Shown: positions 29,166 through 39,959 of the stretch, one piece after another
How the letters are laid out: every line of letters begins with the position of its first letter
How positions within the stretch are numbered: position 1 is the first letter of the stretch
Assembly (NCBI GenBank): GCA_017443895.1
Contig: JAFSXU010000017.1
Location: forward strand, 47,593 to 111,592
Source: Clostridia bacterium
GTDB taxonomy: Bacteria; Bacillota; Clostridia; UBA1381
Direction: 5' to 3'
Length of the DNA: 64,000 nt
The notes under the pieces: model-generated
Seen by the model: only the letters and a program-made list of their open reading frames with translations
Told to the model about the DNA's origin: nothing
Databases searched by the model: none
Made by a program: the position numbers and the translations under genes

Positions 29166-29534
29166 ATGATACAGCAGCAGACACTTTTAAAGGTAGCTGA
29201 CAATACAGGTGCCAAGGAAGTTATGTGTATCCGTGTTAAGGGCGGCTCTAAGAAGAGATACGCAGCAGTCGGCGATGAAATCATTTGCAGTGTCAAGAAG
29301 GCAGCTCCGGGCGGCGTCGTTAAAAAGGGCGATGTTGTAAAGGCAGTTGTTGTAAGAACTGTAAAGGAAACAAAGCGTCCGGACGGTTCATATATCAGAT
29401 TTGACGAAAATGCAGCAGTAATCGTAAGAGATGACAAGAACCCAAGAGGTACTCGTATATTCGGACCTGTTGCAAGAGAACTCAGAGATAAAGAGTACAT
29501 GAAGATATTATCATTGGCTCCGGAAGTTCTTTAA
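29166..29534 (+). CDS. rplN: Ribosomal protein L14
   Basis: 122 residues: [24 protein letters not shown], with the conserved [13 protein letters not shown] near the end. Confidence 0.97.
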   Translation: MIQQQTLLKVADNTGAKEVMCIRVKGGSKKRYAAVGDEIICSVKKAAPGGVVKKGDVVKAVVVRTVKETKRPDGSYIRFDENAAVIVRDDKNPRGTRIFGPVARELRDKEYMKILSLAPEVL

Positions 29535-29552
29535 TTTAGGAGGATACAAACA

Positions 29553-29876
29553 ATGAAGAAAATGCATGTTAAAAGAGGCGATGAGGTTCAGGTTATCGCC
29601 GGAAAAGATAAGGGCATGAAGGGTAAGGTAGTTAACGCATTCCCTGCAACCGGTAAGGTTACAGTAGAGGGCGTTAACATCGTTACAAAGCATCAGAAGG
29701 CAAGACGCCAGGGCGAAGCAAGTGGAATTATGCATATGGAAGCTCCGATTGATGCATCAAATGTTTTAAGAGTATGCCCAAACTGCGGTAAAAGCGCAAG
29801 AACCGGTATCAAGATTTTAGACGACGGTTCAAAAGTAAGATATTGCAAGAAATGTAAAGAAACATTTAACGACTAA
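29553..29876 (+). CDS. rplX: Ribosomal protein L24
   Basis: 107 residues. The KOW motif GDEVQVIAGKDKGMKGKV is followed by VEGVNIVTKHQK. The C-terminus carries a four-cysteine zinc-ribbon-like pair CPNCGK and CKKCK. Confidence 0.96.
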   Translation: MKKMHVKRGDEVQVIAGKDKGMKGKVVNAFPATGKVTVEGVNIVTKHQKARRQGEASGIMHMEAPIDASNVLRVCPNCGKSARTGIKILDDGSKVRYCKKCKETFND

Positions 29877-29898
29877 TCGAGAGGAGGAAATTTAAGAC

Positions 29899-30438
29899 AT
29901 GACTCGAATGAAAGAAAAGTATGTAAAAGAAGTTGCTCCTGCTCTCATGGGTAAGTATAGCTACAAGAGCACAATGCAGATCCCAAAGCTTGATAAAATA
30001 GTTATCAACATCGGTCTTGGCGAAGCAAAGGATAACCCAAAGGCAGTTGAGGCTGCTTGCGGCGACTTGGCAAAGATTTCAGGTCAGAAGCCTATCATTA
30101 CAAAGGCAAGAAAGTCTGTAGCTAACTTCAAGCTCAGAGAAGGTATGAACATCGGTTGTAAAGTTACATTAAGAGGCGACAGAATGTATGAGTTCCTTGA
30201 CAGGTTATTCAATGTTGCTCTGCCTCGTGTAAGAGACTTCAGAGGTATCAATCCGAACGGTTTTGACGGCAGAGGAAACTACTCATTAGGTATTAAGGAG
30301 CAGTTAATCTTCCCTGAAATCGACTATGATAAGATTGATAAGTTAAGAGGTATGGACATTAACTTTGTAACAACTGCCACAACTGATGAGGAAGCTCGTG
30401 AGTTATTAACTCTCATGGGTGCTCCGTTCCGTTCATAA
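29899..30438 (+). CDS. rplE: Ribosomal protein L5
   Basis: 179 residues: [45 protein letters not shown] and the [18 protein letters not shown] loop. It binds 5S rRNA. Confidence 0.97.
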   Translation: MTRMKEKYVKEVAPALMGKYSYKSTMQIPKLDKIVINIGLGEAKDNPKAVEAACGDLAKISGQKPIITKARKSVANFKLREGMNIGCKVTLRGDRMYEFLDRLFNVALPRVRDFRGINPNGFDGRGNYSLGIKEQLIFPEIDYDKIDKLRGMDINFVTTATTDEEARELLTLMGAPFRS

Positions 30439-30454
30439 TAAGGAGGATAAGAAA

Positions 30455-30640
30455 ATGGCAAAAACTTCTATGAAAGTAAAGCAGTTAAGAAAGCCTAAGT
30501 TTTCAACACAGGCTTATACAAGATGTAAAATCTGCGGAAGACCACATGCTTACTTGAGAAAGTTCGGTATCTGCCGAATTTGTTTCAGAGAACTTGCTTA
30601 TAAGGGTCAGATCCCGGGCGTAAGAAAAGCAAGCTGGTAA
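30455..30640 (+). CDS. rpsZ: Ribosomal protein S14, zinc-binding type Z
   Basis: 61 residues, the short C+ form, with zinc ligands [20 protein letters not shown]. The ATG at 30455 follows AGGAGG (30440-30446); the longer frame starts inside rplE and is rejected. Confidence 0.95.
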   Translation: MAKTSMKVKQLRKPKFSTQAYTRCKICGRPHAYLRKFGICRICFRELAYKGQIPGVRKASW

Positions 30641-30707
30641 TAAGTAAAATCGTTAGGTTATTGGAAGTACGATTTCTACAAGAGAATTCGGAAGGAGGAA
30701 AAATATA

Positions 30708-31106
30708 ATGCAAATTACTGATCCTATTGCAGATTTACTCACAAGAATCAGAAACGCAAGCACATCAAAGCACGAAACAGTAGATGTTCCTGCTTCAAAG
30801 ATGAAGAAAGCAATCGTTGAAATTCTTGATGAAGAAGGATATATAAAGGGCTATCAGGAAATTGAAGACGGCAAGCAGGGAGTTTTAAGAATTACACTTA
30901 AGTATACTCCAAACCACGAGAGGGTTATAAGCGGTCTTAAGAGAATATCAAAGCCGGGTTTAAGATACTATGCAGGTGCAGATGAGTTACCAAAGGTATT
31001 AAACGGTTTGGGTATCGCAATCGTTTCAACATCAAAGGGTATCATGACAGATAAGAAGGCAAGAGCACAGCATATCGGCGGCGAAGTATTAGCATTTGTT
31101 TGGTAA
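30708..31106 (+). CDS. rpsH: Ribosomal protein S8
   Basis: 132 residues: [13 protein letters not shown] and the C-terminal [26 protein letters not shown]. It binds 16S rRNA helix 21 and in E. coli represses the spc operon. The 176 nt between it and rplF hold an AATCAGT/ACTGATT hairpin and no gene. Confidence 0.97.
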   Translation: MQITDPIADLLTRIRNASTSKHETVDVPASKMKKAIVEILDEEGYIKGYQEIEDGKQGVLRITLKYTPNHERVISGLKRISKPGLRYYAGADELPKVLNGLGIAIVSTSKGIMTDKKARAQHIGGEVLAFVW

Positions 31107-31282
31107 TACGCCATAAATTCTAAATTTGATAAAACCGATTTGCAAAACTGCTGAATCAGTAATAACTGATTTGGAGGCTCAAAGATTTTATTACTGGTTG
31201 CAAAGCTGCAATGATACAGATAATAAATAACTGAAAGCCTGCTTCAAAAGCAGAGGGAATTTAAGTTAAGGAGGAAAAACAT

Positions 31283-31831
31283 ATGTCAAGAATTGGTAAG
31301 TTACCTATCACTATACCTGCCGGCGTTGATGTCAAGGTAAGTGAAGATAACACAATTACAGTAAAGGGCGCAAAGGAAACTTTAACAAGACAGCTTCATC
31401 CTGATATGATTATCAAGGTTGAGGGCGGAGTTATCACAGTAGAGCGTCCGAGCGAAAGCAAAATGCATAAGTCATTACACGGACTTACAAGAACACTTGT
31501 AAACAACATGGTAGTCGGTGTAACAGACGGATTTAAAAAGAATCTCGAAATAAACGGTGTTGGTTACAGAGCTCAGCTGCAGGGTAAGAAGTTAGTCTTA
31601 TCATTAGGCTATTCACATCCTGTTGAGTATGAAGCACCGGAGGGTATTACTTTGGAAGTACCTGCTCCTAACCAGATTGTAGTCAAGGGTGCTAATAAGG
31701 AATTAGTTGGTGCAACAGCCGCTAAGATCCGTGAGTACAGACAGCCGGAGCCATATAAGGGTAAGGGTATTAAGTACGATTATGAGCATATAAGACGCAA
31801 AGAAGGTAAGACAGGCGCTAAGAAGAAGTAA
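31283..31831 (+). CDS. rplF: Ribosomal protein L6
   Basis: 182 residues: [17 protein letters not shown] and the C-terminal [27 protein letters not shown], which match the family ends. Confidence 0.97.
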   Translation: MSRIGKLPITIPAGVDVKVSEDNTITVKGAKETLTRQLHPDMIIKVEGGVITVERPSESKMHKSLHGLTRTLVNNMVVGVTDGFKKNLEINGVGYRAQLQGKKLVLSLGYSHPVEYEAPEGITLEVPAPNQIVVKGANKELVGATAAKIREYRQPEPYKGKGIKYDYEHIRRKEGKTGAKKK

Positions 31832-31850
31832 TAGAAAGGAGTGTTCTTAA

Positions 31851-32210
31851 ATGATAAAAAGAGTTAATACAGAAGCTGCGAGAAAAAGACGTCACGCAAG
31901 AGTAAGAAAGAATATCTCCGGCACAGCCCAGAGACCTCGTCTTAATGTATACAGAAGTTTAAATCATATCTACGCACAGATCATTGACGATACTAAGGGT
32001 GCAACATTAGTTGCAGCATCATCAATGGATAAGGACTTTGAAGGCTACGGCGGAAATGTTGAGGGTGCAACAAAGGTTGGTAAGGCAGTTGCCGAGAAAG
32101 CCTTGGCTGCAGGTATCAAGCAGGTAGTATTCGACAGAGGCGGATATGTATATCATGGTAGAGTTGCTGCTCTTGCCGAAGGTGCAAGAGAAGGCGGCCT
32201 TGAATTCTAA
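31851..32210 (+). CDS. rplR: Ribosomal protein L18
   Basis: 119 residues: [23 protein letters not shown], ending [15 protein letters not shown]. It is a 5S rRNA-binding protein. Confidence 0.97.
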   Translation: MIKRVNTEAARKRRHARVRKNISGTAQRPRLNVYRSLNHIYAQIIDDTKGATLVAASSMDKDFEGYGGNVEGATKVGKAVAEKALAAGIKQVVFDRGGYVYHGRVAALAEGAREGGLEF

Positions 32211-32230
32211 CAGATAGGAGGACGAGTTAA

Positions 32231-32734
32231 GTGACTGAGAGAATTGACGCAGAAGTTTTAGAATTAGAAGAAAATGTTGTTGCAATAAACAGAGTTGCAA
32301 AAACAGTAAAGGGCGGTAGAACAATGAGATTCAGCGCACTTGTAGTAGTCGGTGACAAGAACGGTCATGTAGGCTGCGGACAGGGTAAGGCTGCTGAAGT
32401 TCCCGATGCTATAAGAAAGGGCATCGAGGCCGCAAAGAAGAACTTAATCACTGTTCCTCTTGTTGGTACAACAATCCCTCATGAGGTTATAGGTATCCAC
32501 GGTGCCGGTTCAGTATTGTTAAAGCCTGCATCAGAAGGTACAGGTATCCTTGCAGGCGGTGCAGCCCGTGCTGTGCTTGAGCTTGCAGGTATTAAGGATA
32601 TCAGAGCGAAGTGCTTAAGATCAAACAATAAGAGAAATGTCGTAAGTGCAACACTTCAGGGACTTAAAGACTTGAAGAATGCAGCCGATGTTGCTCAGCT
32701 CCGCGGAATTTCCGTAGACCGGCTCAAGGGTTAA
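32231..32734 (+). CDS. rpsE: Ribosomal protein S5 (GTG start)
   Basis: 167 residues: [30 protein letters not shown] and [21 protein letters not shown]. The GTG at 32231 lies after TAGGAGG; no ATG is nearby. It acts in decoding fidelity. Confidence 0.96.
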   Translation: MTERIDAEVLELEENVVAINRVAKTVKGGRTMRFSALVVVGDKNGHVGCGQGKAAEVPDAIRKGIEAAKKNLITVPLVGTTIPHEVIGIHGAGSVLLKPASEGTGILAGGAARAVLELAGIKDIRAKCLRSNNKRNVVSATLQGLKDLKNAADVAQLRGISVDRLKG

Positions 32735-32749
32735 TAGGAGGATAAAATA

Positions 32750-32929
32750 ATGGCAAAATTAAAGATTACATTAGTCAAAAGCACAATCGGCAGAAAGAAG
32801 GATCAGATAGCAACTGTCGAAGCTTTGGGACTTAAGAAAATCAGAAGTGTTGTAGAACACGAAGACACACCTCAGATAAGAGGTATGGTAAACAAGGTAT
32901 CTCACCTTGTAACAGTAGAAGAAAACTAA
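32750..32929 (+). CDS. rpmD: Ribosomal protein L30
   Basis: 59 residues: [20 protein letters not shown], then EALGLKKI and [23 protein letters not shown] lies just upstream of ATG 32750. The position between rpsE and rplO is the canonical one. Confidence 0.95.
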   Translation: MAKLKITLVKSTIGRKKDQIATVEALGLKKIRSVVEHEDTPQIRGMVNKVSHLVTVEEN

Positions 32930-32959
32930 TTATGATATAAGACAAGGAGGTGTAGCAAA

Positions 32960-33400
32960 ATGAAATTAGATGAGTTACAACCTGCAGTTGGGTCAAAGTT
33001 CTCAGCAAAGAGAGTTGGCCGTGGTATCGGTTCAGGTACCGGTAAGACATCAGGTAAAGGTCATAAGGGACAGAATGCCCGTTCAGGCGGCGGTGTAAGA
33101 CCGGGTTTTGAAGGTGGTCAGATGCCTTTATACAGACGCTTACCTAAGCGTGGTTTCAATAACATTTTTGCTAAGCAGTATGTTGCAATCAATGTCGAGG
33201 ACTTAAACAAGCTTGAGGACGGTACAGAGGTAACAGCACAGGTGCTTAAAGAGAATGGTATAATTTCAAAGACACTTGACGGCGTTAAGATTTTAGGACG
33301 CGGAGAGCTTACAAAGAAGCTAAGCGTCAAGGTTGCAAAGTATTCAGCATCAGCAAAAGAGAAGATCGAAAAGGCCGGCGGAAAGGCTGAGGTGATCTAA
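32960..33400 (+). CDS. rplO: Ribosomal protein L15
   Basis: 146 residues. The basic N-terminal [20 protein letters not shown] and [20 protein letters not shown] are diagnostic. It is followed one base later by secY. Confidence 0.97.
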   Translation: MKLDELQPAVGSKFSAKRVGRGIGSGTGKTSGKGHKGQNARSGGGVRPGFEGGQMPLYRRLPKRGFNNIFAKQYVAINVEDLNKLEDGTEVTAQVLKENGIISKTLDGVKILGRGELTKKLSVKVAKYSASAKEKIEKAGGKAEVI

Positions 33401-33401
33401 G

Positions 33402-34754
33402 ATGTTTGATACACTCAAAAACGCTTGGAAAATTCCGGAGTTAAGAGCAAGATTGTTATTCACATTGGCAATGCTTGTAGTATTCAGATTTGGAGCGCAC
33501 ATTCCGGTTCCGTTTTTATCAGCGGATGCCATGCAGGCATTCTTAGGTAACGGCGGTACAGACCTTTTCAGTTTATTTGATGTATTCACAGGTGGAGCTT
33601 TCTCACAGGCTACAGTAATGGCACTTGGTGTTTCACCTTACATCAATGCTTCAATTATCATTCAGCTCCTCACAGTAGCCATTCCTGCATTGGAAAGACT
33701 TTCAAAAGAGGGCGTCGAGGGTAGAAAGAAGCTCAATAAGATTACAAGATATGTGGGTATTGCACTTGCATTTGTACAGGGTGCAGGCTTATATGTAACA
33801 CTTCATAACATGAGTGTTCAGTCAGGTATCCAGGCTATCGCACAGCCTGACGGTATTCCAAAGGCACTTATATTCTTCGTAATCGTATTAACATTCACCG
33901 CAGGTACAGCGTTTATCGTATGGCTTGGTGAAATGATTACAGAAAAAGGAATTGGTAACGGTGTATCACTTATGATTTTTGCAGGTATCGTTTCAAGAAT
34001 ACCTTCAGCAGCATACAGTGTATACCAGAACTACCTTGCAGGCAGCAGCGCATCTGTAAAGAACATTGCAATCGTAGTTGCATTAGTTGTTTTAGTAATT
34101 GCGGCAATCGTATTTGTAGTATTCTTCTCAGAGGCAGAGCGCAGAATACCTATACAGTATGCAAAGCGTGTTGTAGGCCGTAAGATGTATGGCGGTCAGA
34201 GTACCAATATTCCTATAAAGATAGCAGCCGGCGGTGTAATGCCGATTATCTTTGCGTCATCAATTATGGCGTTCCCGGCAACAATTGTAAGACTTATCTC
34301 AGGCGGAAACTTACCGACATCAGGACTTGGTGCAACAATCTTAGGTTGCTTGTCAGCAGGCTATAACGGCGCACCAGGCTGGACATCGATAGTATACGCT
34401 GTAATATACTTCTTACTCATTATCTTCTTCACATACTTCTATTCAACAATCCAGTTTAACCCAATTGAGATTGCCAATAATGTAAAGAAGAGCGGTGGAT
34501 TTATACCGGGTATAAGACCGGGTAAGCCAACAAGTGATTATATCGGAAAGACAACTTCAAGATTAAACCTTATCGGTTCAATATTCTTAGGCATCATCGC
34601 AGTATTGCCTGTAGTAATCGGCGCAATGTTTAAGATTACCGGACTGCAGATAGGCGGTACATCATTGCTTATCGTTGAGGGTGTTGCGCTTGAGTCGGTA
34701 CGCCAGATAGAATCACAGATGGTAATGAGACACTATAAAGGATTTTTAGAGTAA
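33402..34754 (+). CDS. secY: Preprotein translocase subunit SecY
   Basis: 450 residues with ten hydrophobic segments. Signatures are FRFGAHIPVPFL, the second-helix region MALGVSPYINASIIIQLL and the cytoplasmic loop AERRIPIQYAKRVVGRKMYGG, followed by IPIKIAAGGVMPIIFA. It forms the protein-conducting channel with SecE and SecG (not in this window) for secreted proteins such as those at 40554 and 53925. Confidence 0.97.
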   Translation: MFDTLKNAWKIPELRARLLFTLAMLVVFRFGAHIPVPFLSADAMQAFLGNGGTDLFSLFDVFTGGAFSQATVMALGVSPYINASIIIQLLTVAIPALERLSKEGVEGRKKLNKITRYVGIALAFVQGAGLYVTLHNMSVQSGIQAIAQPDGIPKALIFFVIVLTFTAGTAFIVWLGEMITEKGIGNGVSLMIFAGIVSRIPSAAYSVYQNYLAGSSASVKNIAIVVALVVLVIAAIVFVVFFSEAERRIPIQYAKRVVGRKMYGGQSTNIPIKIAAGGVMPIIFASSIMAFPATIVRLISGGNLPTSGLGATILGCLSAGYNGAPGWTSIVYAVIYFLLIIFFTYFYSTIQFNPIEIANNVKKSGGFIPGIRPGKPTSDYIGKTTSRLNLIGSIFLGIIAVLPVVIGAMFKITGLQIGGTSLLIVEGVALESVRQIESQMVMRHYKGFLE

Positions 34755-34782
34755 GGTATATACCAAGAGAGGCGGTAAAATT

Positions 34783-35421
34783 ATGAATTTAATTTTGGTA
34801 GGACCACCGGGTGCCGGCAAGGGTACACAGGGTGAGATACTTTCAGAAAAGTTAAATATAGACACTATTTCAACAGGAGCAATGCTCCGTGCCGCTATAA
34901 AAAATGATACAGAGGTCGGCAAGCTTGCCAAGCAGTATATAAATGAAGGTAAGCTTGTTCCCGACGATGTAATCATTAAAGTCGTAAAAGAAAGATTATC
35001 TGAGCCTGATTGTGAAGGCGGATTTATCCTTGACGGATTTCCAAGAACTACAGCCCAGGCTCAGGCTCTTAAAGAGTCAGGTATAAGGATTGATAAGGTG
35101 CTATCCATTGAAGTTCCCGACGATGTGATAGTTGAGAGATTATCCTCACGCCGTGAGTGTTCAAAATGTGCCGCACCTTACCATATCGTTTTCCATAAAC
35201 CTCTCAAAGAGGGTGTTTGTGATAAATGCGGAGGCGCGCTTATCCAAAGAGCGGACGACAATCCCGAAACGATTAAAAACCGTTTAAAGGTTTATCACGA
35301 GCAAACAGAGCCTATAAAAGACTTTTATGAGGGTGAGGGCTTGCTTGTAAGGGCAGTCGGTCAAAGCAGCATAGAGGATACAACAAAGGAAGTCTTTAAG
35401 GCTTTAGGACTCGAGGTGTAA
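34783..35421 (+). CDS. adk: Adenylate kinase, zinc-LID type
   Basis: 212 residues. The P-loop GPPGAGKGTQ is at the N-terminus, with FILDGFPRTTAQA in the middle. The LID domain has four cysteines, CSKC and CDKC, the zinc-binding version common in Gram-positives. It interconverts AMP plus ATP and two ADP. Position after secY is canonical. Confidence 0.97.
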   Translation: MNLILVGPPGAGKGTQGEILSEKLNIDTISTGAMLRAAIKNDTEVGKLAKQYINEGKLVPDDVIIKVVKERLSEPDCEGGFILDGFPRTTAQAQALKESGIRIDKVLSIEVPDDVIVERLSSRRECSKCAAPYHIVFHKPLKEGVCDKCGGALIQRADDNPETIKNRLKVYHEQTEPIKDFYEGEGLLVRAVGQSSIEDTTKEVFKALGLEV

Positions 35422-35428
35422 TGATATA

Positions 35429-36175
35429 ATGATAACCATTAAATCAGCATCACAGATAGAGAAGATGCGAAAGTCGGGCGAAATTACAAAGGGCGCTCTT
35501 GATTTGATTGAAAAATCAATAAAGCCCGGAATTTCAACAAAAGCACTTGACAAAATCGCATATGACTATATAATATCTAAGGGTGCAAAACCCAATTTCC
35601 TCAATTATAACGGTTTTCCGGGCACAATCTGCGCATCTGTAAATGATGAGGTTGTACACGGTATACCTTCAAAGCGAGCAATCTTAAAGGAGGGCGACAT
35701 CATATCAATTGATATGGGTGCAATCCTTGACGGTTGGCACAGCGATGCGGCGAGAACTTTTGGTGTCGGCAAAATCAGCGCCGAGGCACAAAAGCTTATT
35801 GATGTAACCCGTGAGAGCTTTTTTGAGGGATTAAAATATGTAAAGCATGGTGCAAAGCTGGGCGATGTTTCAGCGGCAATTCAAGCCTATGCCGAGGGAC
35901 ATGGCTACGGGGTTGTAAGAGATCTTGTAGGACATGGAATAGGCAGAAACTTGCATGAGGACCCAAGCGTGCCAAACTTTGGCAGAGCAGGACATGGTGT
36001 AAAGCTTGTGGCAGGAATGACACTTGCAATAGAGCCAATGATAAACGAAGGTACATGGAAGGTTGAAGTGCTTGATGACGACTGGACAGTAGTTACAGCG
36101 GACGGTAAGCTTGCGGCTCATTATGAGAACACAATAGCAATAACCAAAACCGGCTACGAAATCTTGACATTATAG
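35429..36175 (+). CDS. map: Methionine aminopeptidase, type I
   Basis: 248 residues. Metal ligands are visible in IDMGAILDGWHSDAARTF (two Asp), GHGIGRNLHEDP (His), LAIEPMINEG (Glu) and YENTIAIT (Glu). It removes the initiator Met from new proteins. GAGGTG lies 10 nt before the ATG, inside the end of adk. Confidence 0.96.
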   Translation: MITIKSASQIEKMRKSGEITKGALDLIEKSIKPGISTKALDKIAYDYIISKGAKPNFLNYNGFPGTICASVNDEVVHGIPSKRAILKEGDIISIDMGAILDGWHSDAARTFGVGKISAEAQKLIDVTRESFFEGLKYVKHGAKLGDVSAAIQAYAEGHGYGVVRDLVGHGIGRNLHEDPSVPNFGRAGHGVKLVAGMTLAIEPMINEGTWKVEVLDDDWTVVTADGKLAAHYENTIAITKTGYEILTL

Positions 36176-36188
36176 GAGAGGTGTAGCG

Positions 36189-36461
36189 ATGGAAATAAAG
36201 GTTGGATCTTTGGTAATCTCAAAAGCCGGGCGTGATAAGGGCGATATGTTCATAGTTTTAAGCATAAGCGATGGATTTGCCTATCTTGCAAACGGCGAGT
36301 TAAGAAAAGTGGACCGTCCCAAAAAGAAAAAGCTCAAGCACCTGCAGGGGACCAATATGGTTTCAGAGTTTATTGCGAATAAGATAGAAGTAATCGGAAA
36401 GGTAACGAACTCAGAGGTGCGAAAGGCATTGGCACAGTCAGGAGGGAATGACAATGGCTAA
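36189..36461 (+). CDS. KOW-domain RNA-binding protein (L14e-like)
   Basis: 90 residues, with [21 protein letters not shown], a KOW-like motif, then [18 protein letters not shown]. Small proteins of this type sit between map and infA in many Clostridia and resemble archaeal/eukaryotic L14e. Function is unproven; ribosome or RNA binding is inferred from the domain and the site. It overlaps the frame of infA by 8 nt. Confidence 0.85.
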   Translation: MEIKVGSLVISKAGRDKGDMFIVLSISDGFAYLANGELRKVDRPKKKKLKHLQGTNMVSEFIANKIEVIGKVTNSEVRKALAQSGGNDNG

Positions 36462-36672
36462 GGATAATGTATTGGAATTAGAGGGAACTGTTGTTGAAAC
36501 TCTACCTAATGCAATGTTTCAGGTTGAGCTTGAAAATGGGCACAGAGTGCTTGCGCATATTTCAGGCAAACTAAGAATGAACTTCATAAAGATTTTACCG
36601 GGCGACAAGGTAACTCTTGAGATGAGTCCGTATGACTTATCACGCGGTAGAATTACATGGCGTTCAAAGTAA
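36454..36672 (+). CDS. infA: Translation initiation factor IF-1
   Basis: 72 residues of OB fold: [39 protein letters not shown] and [18 protein letters not shown] at 36441-36445 is too close to the ATG at 36448, so the ATG at 36454 is used. It blocks the A site during initiation. Confidence 0.96.
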   Translation: MAKDNVLELEGTVVETLPNAMFQVELENGHRVLAHISGKLRMNFIKILPGDKVTLEMSPYDLSRGRITWRSK

Positions 36673-36691
36673 AGATTTGTTCCGGTGATGA

Positions 36692-36874
<183 letters not shown>

Positions 36875-37018
36875 TTACCGAATTTATGACTTGTTCAAAT
36901 GTCTTTTGAAAAGAAGGACTTATGAAATATAGGGAGTAGAAAGCTCCCAAGGGGTGTGGTTACCCCGACACTAATAAAATTTTTGATGATATCTTTAATT
37001 ATGGAGGTGTAGAAAAGT
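36875..37018 (+). other. Leader between rpmJ and rpsM
   Basis: 144 nt with two adjacent hairpins, GGGAG/CTCCC (about 36940-36950) and GGGGTGTGGTTACCCC. It holds no gene. This is where E. coli places the alpha-operon leader bound by S4, so a regulatory role is possible. Confidence 0.4.
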
Positions 37019-37387
37019 ATGGCAAGAATAGCAGGTGTTGAATTACCAAACGCAAAAAGAGTAGAATACGGTCTCACTTATATCTACGGTATTGGTCTTA
37101 AGAGCTCACAGAACATCTTGGCAAAGACAGGTATAAATCCTGATACAAGAGTTCGTGATCTTACAGACGACGAAGTGAACAAGATTCGTGAGGTCATTGA
37201 TGCAGAGTACACAGTTGAGGGTGACTTACGCCGTCAGGTAGCGCTTGACATCAAGAGACTTATGGAAATCGGATGTTACAGAGGTATCCGTCACAGAAAG
37301 GGATTACCTGTTCGTGGTCAGAACACAAAGAACAATGCAAGAACCCGTAAGGGCCCTGCAAGAGCAATAGCAGGAAAGAAGAAATAA
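37019..37387 (+). CDS. rpsM: Ribosomal protein S13
   Basis: 122 residues: [29 protein letters not shown] and the basic tail [19 protein letters not shown]. It bridges the subunits and contacts tRNA. Confidence 0.97.
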   Translation: MARIAGVELPNAKRVEYGLTYIYGIGLKSSQNILAKTGINPDTRVRDLTDDEVNKIREVIDAEYTVEGDLRRQVALDIKRLMEIGCYRGIRHRKGLPVRGQNTKNNARTRKGPARAIAGKKK

Positions 37388-37403
37388 AGGAGGGACTAAG
37401 CTA

Positions 37404-37802
37404 ATGGCAAAAGTAGCAAAGAAAACCACACGCACAAGGCGTCGTGATAGAAAGAATGTCGAGAAGGGCGCAGCTCATATTCGTTCAACATTCAATAATA
37501 CAATCGTTACAATTACAGATACACAAGGTAACGCAATTTCATGGGCAAGTGCCGGTGGCTTAGGCTTCCGTGGCTCAAGAAAGAGTACACCATTCGCAGC
37601 ACAGACAGCAGCAGAAACAGCTGCAAAGGCTGCAATGGAGCATGGCATGAAAACAGTAGAAGTATATGTAAAGGGCCCGGGTGCCGGCAGAGAAGCGGCA
37701 ATCAGAGCTTTACAGGCAACAGGTCTTGATGTTACAATGATTAAGGATGTAACACCGATTCCTCATAACGGATGCAGACCGCCTAAGCGCAGAAGAGTCT
37801 GA
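37404..37802 (+). CDS. rpsK: Ribosomal protein S11
   Basis: 132 residues: [33 protein letters not shown] and the C-terminal [15 protein letters not shown]. Confidence 0.97.
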   Translation: MAKVAKKTTRTRRRDRKNVEKGAAHIRSTFNNTIVTITDTQGNAISWASAGGLGFRGSRKSTPFAAQTAAETAAKAAMEHGMKTVEVYVKGPGAGREAAIRALQATGLDVTMIKDVTPIPHNGCRPPKRRRV

Positions 37803-37828
37803 TTATAGGGAAAAGGAGGAAAAGACTA

Positions 37829-38422
37829 ATGGCAAGAAATATACAACCTGTATTAAAGAGATGCAAGACATTGGGAATAAACCCCGGTGTAATGGGTTAC
37901 GACAAGTCAACAAGAAGAAACCCGAAGCAGAGCAGAAAGAAGCAGTCAGAGTACGGACTTCAGCTTAATGAGAAGCAGAAGGTTAAGTTCATATACGGCG
38001 TTCTTGAAAAGCAGTTCAGAAAGTATTATGTAATGGCTACAAAGAAGCAGGGCATTACAGGTGAGATGTTATTACAGATTCTTGAATCAAGACTTGATAA
38101 TGTTGTTTACCGCTTAGGACTTGCAAATACACGCCGTGAGGCAAGACAGATTGTTGTTCACGGACATATCGAAGTAAACGGAAAGAAGGTAGACATTCCT
38201 TCATACCTTGTAAAGGCAGGAGATGTAATTTCCGTAAAGGAAAAGAGCAGAAGCTCAGCAAGAATCAAGGAAATCGTTGAAACAAATGCAAAGCGTGCAA
38301 TCCCTTCATGGCTTGAAATGGACAGAGAGAACTTTACCGGTAAGGTAGTTACTTTAGCTAAGAGAGATGACATTGATTACGAAGTTGAAGAGCACCTCAT
38401 CGTCGAGCTCTATTCTAAGTAA
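37829..38422 (+). CDS. rpsD: Ribosomal protein S4
   Basis: 197 residues: the S4 RNA-binding domain [20 protein letters not shown], then [19 protein letters not shown]. The N-terminus lacks the four-Cys zinc site, so this is the zinc-free form. S4 starts 30S assembly and often represses its own operon. Confidence 0.97.
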   Translation: MARNIQPVLKRCKTLGINPGVMGYDKSTRRNPKQSRKKQSEYGLQLNEKQKVKFIYGVLEKQFRKYYVMATKKQGITGEMLLQILESRLDNVVYRLGLANTRREARQIVVHGHIEVNGKKVDIPSYLVKAGDVISVKEKSRSSARIKEIVETNAKRAIPSWLEMDRENFTGKVVTLAKRDDIDYEVEEHLIVELYSK

Positions 38423-38500
38423 TAACCATTTTACCCTCGGTAAGTGGATAATGAACATTTTAAAATGACCTGAAGGTCGAGAATTAAGGAGGGTCACGAA

Positions 38501-39448
38501 ATGATAGAAATGGAAAAGCCTGTTATAGAACGAGTTGATATAAGTGAAGATGGTAGATACGGAAAGTTTTCTATATCTCCGCTTGAGCGTGGATATGCGA
38601 CTACACTCGGTAATTCATTGAGAAGAATTTTATTGTCTTCTCTTCCGGGTGCAGCTGCAACATCTATCAAAATCGATGGCGTTCAGCACGAGTTTTCAAC
38701 AGTTCCGGGCGTCAGAGAAGATGTTACGGAAATAATATTAAACATAAAGAAAATGGCTGTTAAGCTCCATGGCGACGCGCCAAAGACGGTTTATATCGAG
38801 GCGTCGGGCGCACAGGAGATTACAGCCGGTGACATCAAGCGCGATGATGATGTAGAGATTTTTAATCCCGATTTACACATTGCAACCTTGAACGAGGACG
38901 CAGACCTCTATATTGAGATAACACTCTCAAAGGGCAGAGGCTATGTAAGTGCGGATAAAAATAAGCAGGAAATGCAGCCTGTAATCGGAATTATTCCGGT
39001 TGACTCAATCTATACTCCTGTTTCAAAGGTAAACTATGATGTTGAAAATATCAGCATCGGCGGAAGCCCAAGGGAGAAGTTAAGCATTGAGTTATGGACA
39101 AACGGAACAATAACTCCTGATGAAGCTGTATCTCTTGCGGCAAAGATTATGAATGACTTACTGATGCTCTTCGTTGATCTTAGTGACGATGCAAAGAACA
39201 CAGAGATTATCGTAGAGAAAGAAGAGAGCAAGAAAGAAAAGGTACTTGAGATGACTATTGAAGACCTTGACCTTTCAGTTCGTTCATATAACTGCTTAAA
39301 GCGTGCCGGAATCAACACAGTTGAGGACCTTGTAAACAAGTCTGAAGAAGATATGATGAAGGTTAGAAACTTAGGTAGAAAGTCGCTTGAAGAAGTCATA
39401 AATAAGTTAGACGGATTAGGTCTTAGCCTCAAGAAAGAGGAAGACTAA
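38501..39448 (+). CDS. rpoA: RNA polymerase alpha subunit
   Basis: 315 residues. The N-terminal assembly domain has [20 protein letters not shown]; the C-terminal domain, which binds UP elements and activators, has [19 protein letters not shown], then [21 protein letters not shown] split by a linker. AAGGAGG precedes the ATG. Confidence 0.97.
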   Translation: MIEMEKPVIERVDISEDGRYGKFSISPLERGYATTLGNSLRRILLSSLPGAAATSIKIDGVQHEFSTVPGVREDVTEIILNIKKMAVKLHGDAPKTVYIEASGAQEITAGDIKRDDDVEIFNPDLHIATLNEDADLYIEITLSKGRGYVSADKNKQEMQPVIGIIPVDSIYTPVSKVNYDVENISIGGSPREKLSIELWTNGTITPDEAVSLAAKIMNDLLMLFVDLSDDAKNTEIIVEKEESKKEKVLEMTIEDLDLSVRSYNCLKRAGINTVEDLVNKSEEDMMKVRNLGRKSLEEVINKLDGLGLSLKKEED

Positions 39449-39486
39449 CTGTCCTTGATTTGATAATAAAATAGGAGGTAACGGTT

Positions 39487-39831
39487 ATGCCGGGAACAAG
39501 AAAGTTAAATATGCCTACTGCACAGAGAAAGGCAATGCTCCGTAATATGGTAACAAGCTTCCTTGAAACAGGAAGAATTGAAACAACTGTTACAAGAGCA
39601 AAGGAATGTCAGGCATTAGCTGAGAAGATGATTACTCTTGGCAAGAAGAATACTCTTCATACCCGTCGTCAGGCTCTTGAGTTTATCACAAAGGAAGATG
39701 TTGTAACAAAGGTTTTCTCAGAGATAGCTCCAAAGTATGCAGAGCGTAACGGTGGATATACAAGAATTTATAAGCTTGGACCTCGTAGAGGCGATGCCGC
39801 AGAAATGGCAATACTTGAGCTTGTGGACTAA
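39487..39831 (+). CDS. rplQ: Ribosomal protein L17
   Basis: 114 residues: [20 protein letters not shown] and the C-terminal [18 protein letters not shown]. It is the last gene of the superoperon and is followed by a terminator. Confidence 0.97.
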   Translation: MPGTRKLNMPTAQRKAMLRNMVTSFLETGRIETTVTRAKECQALAEKMITLGKKNTLHTRRQALEFITKEDVVTKVFSEIAPKYAERNGGYTRIYKLGPRRGDAAEMAILELVD

Positions 39832-39843
39832 TATAACAAAAGT

Positions 39844-39888
39844 AAAAAGACGGTTTTGCATTTTGCATGGCCGTCTTTTTTTTTTTTT
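39844..39888 (+). terminator. Terminator of the ribosomal superoperon
   Basis: A 10-bp stem AAAAAGACGG/CCGTCTTTTT (39844-39853 and 39871-39880) whose 3' arm runs into a stretch of thirteen T. Confidence 0.9.
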
Positions 39889-39959
39889 GTGATATATTAA
39901 ATCCATAATATTCAATTTTGTGCATATAAAAAAAGCAAATCCGTTTTTGACTTTGCCTG

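Noticed and set aside
29006..29500. 164-residue minus-strand frame over rpsQ-rplN
   Set aside because: Shadow of ribosomal protein genes; codon pattern and neighbours support only the plus-strand genes.
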